Below are positions 62,122-64,000 of a DNA stretch of 64,000 bases, in pieces; position 1 is the first letter of the stretch, and each line of letters opens with the position of its first letter. Both the position numbers and the translations under genes were made by a program. Location of the stretch: contig NZ_CP121699.1 in the NCBI RefSeq assembly GCF_029761935.1, positions 1,364,001-1,428,000 on the forward strand, read 5' to 3'. The notes beneath the pieces are model-generated. The model made no database searches, was not told the DNA's origin, and saw only the letters and a list, made by a program, of their open reading frames with translations. The DNA comes from Microbacterium testaceum (lineage in GTDB: Bacteria; Actinomycetota; Actinomycetes; Actinomycetales; Microbacteriaceae).

Positions 62122-62141
62122 GTGTTATTGAACGATAACAC
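62122..62141. promoter_or_regulatory. Candidate TetR operator
   Basis: GTGTTAT and ATAACAC are perfect arms separated by six bases in the TetR/ThDP-enzyme divergent region. Confidence 0.6.
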
Positions 62142-62315
62142 TGTGGTCCGCGGCCTGCGCGTCGGGATGCGCGCGGCGAAAAGCGCGATCGCATAGGATC
62201 GCACCGTCAGGCGCACGAGGTCGTGCGTCGCTGCTCGAAAAAGGGGCACGTAGCGCGAGACCCGCGCGAGACACATACGGCTCATTCCCGTTCCTGTTTC
62301 GCGAAAGGCTTCCGC

Positions 62316-63968
62316 ATGCCCATCGTCTCCGCGCACGTCGCCCACACCCTCGGCCGTCATCTCGACCACGTCTTCGGCGTGATGGGCAACGGCAACGCGT
62401 ACTTCCTCGACGCCCTGCACCGTCACACTGACGCCGTCTTCACCGCGATGCGGCACGAGGCCGGCGGGGTCGTCGCCGCCGACGCGCACTATCGCGCGTC
62501 GGGCCGCATCGCCGCCGCGACCGCCACCTACGGTGCCGGTTTCACCAACACGCTCACCGCCCTCGCCGAGTCGGCGCAGGCGCGCATCCCCCTGCTGCTC
62601 GTGGTCGGCGACGAGCCCACCTCGGGCCCGCGCCCGTGGGGCGTCGACCAGGTCGCGCTCGCCTCGGCCGTGGGCGTGCGCACCTATACCGTCGGCGATC
62701 GCGACGCCTCGGCCACCGTGCTCATCGCGCTCGAGCACGCGCTGACGTACCGCGTGCCCGTGGTGCTGGCGATCCCCTACGACGTCGTCACGCGTGAGGC
62801 CGGAGAGCTGACGGATGCCGCGACCGTCACGATCCCCTCTCCCCTGGCCCCGCACGGTCCGGCTGCGCACGCCACGCTCGACCGCATCACCGACGCCCTC
62901 GCCGCCGCCGAGCGTCCGTTCCTGCTCGCCGGTCGTGGAGCCTGGCTCGCCGACGCCGGCCCCGCGCTCGGGCGCCTGGCCGAGACGACCGGGGCGATCA
63001 CGGCATCCACCGCCCTCGGTCGGGGCATCTTCCCCGACACCGCCCACGACCTCGGCGTCACGGGTGGCTTCGGCGCCGCAGGGGCGATGGAGCTCGTGCG
63101 CGAGGCCGACGTCGCCGTCGTCTTCGGCGCGGGGCTCAACCAGTTCACGATGCGCTTCGGCGAGCTCTTCGCCCCGGGCACGCAGGTGTTCCAGATCGAT
63201 GTCGCGTCCACGGCGACCCACGCCCAGGTGGGTGGGTTCGTGCGGGCGGATGCCGCGGTGGCGGCCGACGAGATCGCGAACCGCCTGCGCTCTCGCGGGG
63301 CGGTCTCGTCGGGCTGGCGCGACCGCGTCGACGTCGCCCCTCTTCGCGAGCAGGAGGCCGGCGAAGGAGTGGCTCCGGATGGCCGACTCGACCCCCGCTC
63401 CGCCGCCGCACGGATCGGCGAGCTGCTGCCCGAGGACCGGGTCGTGGTATCGGACGGCGGGCACTTCCTCGGCTGGTCGAACATGTACTGGCCCGTCGCC
63501 TCGCCCGACCGCGTGATGATGGTCGGCACGGCCTACCAGTCGATCGGACTCGGCTTCCCCTCGGTCGCGGGGGCCATCGCCGCCCGCCCCGATGCCACCG
63601 TGGTGCTCACCACCGGCGACGGTGGCGGACTCATGGCGATCGCCGACCTCGAGAGCGCCGTGCGCACGGCCGGCGGTCACGGTATCGCGGTGGTGTGGAA
63701 CGACGCCGCCTACGGCGCCGAGATCAACCTGTACGGCCTGAAGGGACTCGCCCGCGAGCCGATGCTCATCCCCGAGGTCGACTTCGCCGCCGTCGCCCGC
63801 GGCTTCGGCGCCGAGGGAGTGGTCGTGCGCGAGGTCGCCGACCTCGAGGCACTGGCCGGATGGACCCGCCGCGACCCCGCCGAGCGGCCCTTCCTGCTGC
63901 TCGACCTGCGCATCAGCGGCACCGTGATCGCGCCCTACCAGCGCGAGATCATCAAGGTGAACTCGTGA
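62316..63968 (+). CDS. Thiamine-diphosphate-dependent enzyme, acetolactate synthase-like
   Basis: The 550 residues have the three-domain layout of acetolactate synthase, benzoylformate decarboxylase and relatives. Catalytic glutamate E48 is in MRHEAGGVVAAD, and the ThDP-Mg motif is TGDGGGLMAIADL followed by the asparagine in VVWNDAAYGAE. The substrate is undetermined. The protein lacks an obvious regulatory partner subunit, arguing against biosynthetic acetolactate synthase. ATG 62316 follows CGAAAGG. The next gene overlaps its stop by four bases (GTGA). Confidence 0.87.
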   Translation: MPIVSAHVAHTLGRHLDHVFGVMGNGNAYFLDALHRHTDAVFTAMRHEAGGVVAADAHYRASGRIAAATATYGAGFTNTLTALAESAQARIPLLLVVGDEPTSGPRPWGVDQVALASAVGVRTYTVGDRDASATVLIALEHALTYRVPVVLAIPYDVVTREAGELTDAATVTIPSPLAPHGPAAHATLDRITDALAAAERPFLLAGRGAWLADAGPALGRLAETTGAITASTALGRGIFPDTAHDLGVTGGFGAAGAMELVREADVAVVFGAGLNQFTMRFGELFAPGTQVFQIDVASTATHAQVGGFVRADAAVAADEIANRLRSRGAVSSGWRDRVDVAPLREQEAGEGVAPDGRLDPRSAAARIGELLPEDRVVVSDGGHFLGWSNMYWPVASPDRVMMVGTAYQSIGLGFPSVAGAIAARPDATVVLTTGDGGGLMAIADLESAVRTAGGHGIAVVWNDAAYGAEINLYGLKGLAREPMLIPEVDFAAVARGFGAEGVVVREVADLEALAGWTRRDPAERPFLLLDLRISGTVIAPYQREIIKVNS

Positions 63969-64000
63969 GCGAGCCCGCGGGGCGGGCGGGCGCGGTGCGG
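63965..64000 (+). CDS. Start of a gene running off the right edge
   Basis: The GTG at 63965 overlaps the ThDP-enzyme stop and opens a frame of 12 residues (MSEPAGRAGAVR) to the window end. The coupling suggests a partner of the ThDP enzyme, but nothing can be said about function. Confidence 0.5.
   Translation, partial: MSEPAGRAGAVR

Overview
The window is high-GC chromosomal DNA from an actinobacterium, most likely Microbacterium or a close relative in the Microbacteriaceae. The evidence is GTG starts, ATGA/TGATG gene overlaps, leaderless-type promoters (TAnnnT 6-7 nt before the start codon), a GTP-type PEP carboxykinase, an AccA3-like biotin carboxylase, and gene order shared with the Mycobacterium tuberculosis Rv3282-Rv3319 segment (maf, accA3, lpdA, deoD/punA, pmmB, add, deoA, cdd, sdhCDAB). 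No rRNA, tRNA, CRISPR array, prophage or classical insertion sequence was seen.

Layout. 1-9.2 kb: truncated response regulator, RNA methyltransferase, Maf, acyl-CoA carboxylase alpha chain, LpdA-like flavoprotein, purine nucleoside phosphorylase and phosphohexomutase. 10.9-18.8 kb: a mannitol phosphotransferase locus with its own HPr and Enzyme I, divergent from the PRD activator MtlR. 18.8-29.3 kb: an alpha/beta hydrolase, then a leftward nucleoside block of BMP-type ABC transporter plus cdd-deoA-add. 29.5-45.1 kb: manC, sdhCDAB, a BrkB-type membrane protein, exonuclease III, trpS, a GNAT acetyltransferase, a DNA glycosylase, and an FMN-riboswitch-controlled ribD-ribE-ribBA-ribH operon. 45.3-53 kb: a small membrane protein, an MHS-type transporter, an ABC exporter, pckG, and a divergent RamB/ScfR-like regulator. 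53.1-64 kb: catabolic genes, namely an aldoxime dehydratase-nitrilase operon with a divergent AraC regulator, an aldehyde dehydrogenase, an aromatic FAD hydroxylase with a divergent IclR regulator, and a ThDP enzyme facing a TetR/zinc-ribbon pair.

The genes mostly link sugar and nucleoside uptake to central metabolism: mannitol to fructose-6-phosphate, nucleosides to bases and pentose phosphate (pmmB beside punA), succinate oxidation, and the PEP/oxaloacetate node. The right end adds acquired-looking catabolism, each module carrying its own regulator and a visible candidate operator.

The most unusual signal is intergenic. Three scattered paralogous genes (9598-10563, 19817-20665, 38460-39326) encode proteins with an AbiEi-like winged-helix N-terminus and a Vsr/DUF559-like nuclease C-terminus. 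Each is bracketed on both sides by its own family of inverted-repeat elements: family D, B and C respectively. Family length is nearly constant (79-87 bp for B and C) and the arms are conserved. Two further palindrome families (A, exactly 69 bp, four copies; E, exactly 64 bp, two copies) and one distant B copy have no such gene beside them here. The pattern resembles REP elements with their RAYT transposases, but with a nuclease-like partner. It is inferred from sequence only.
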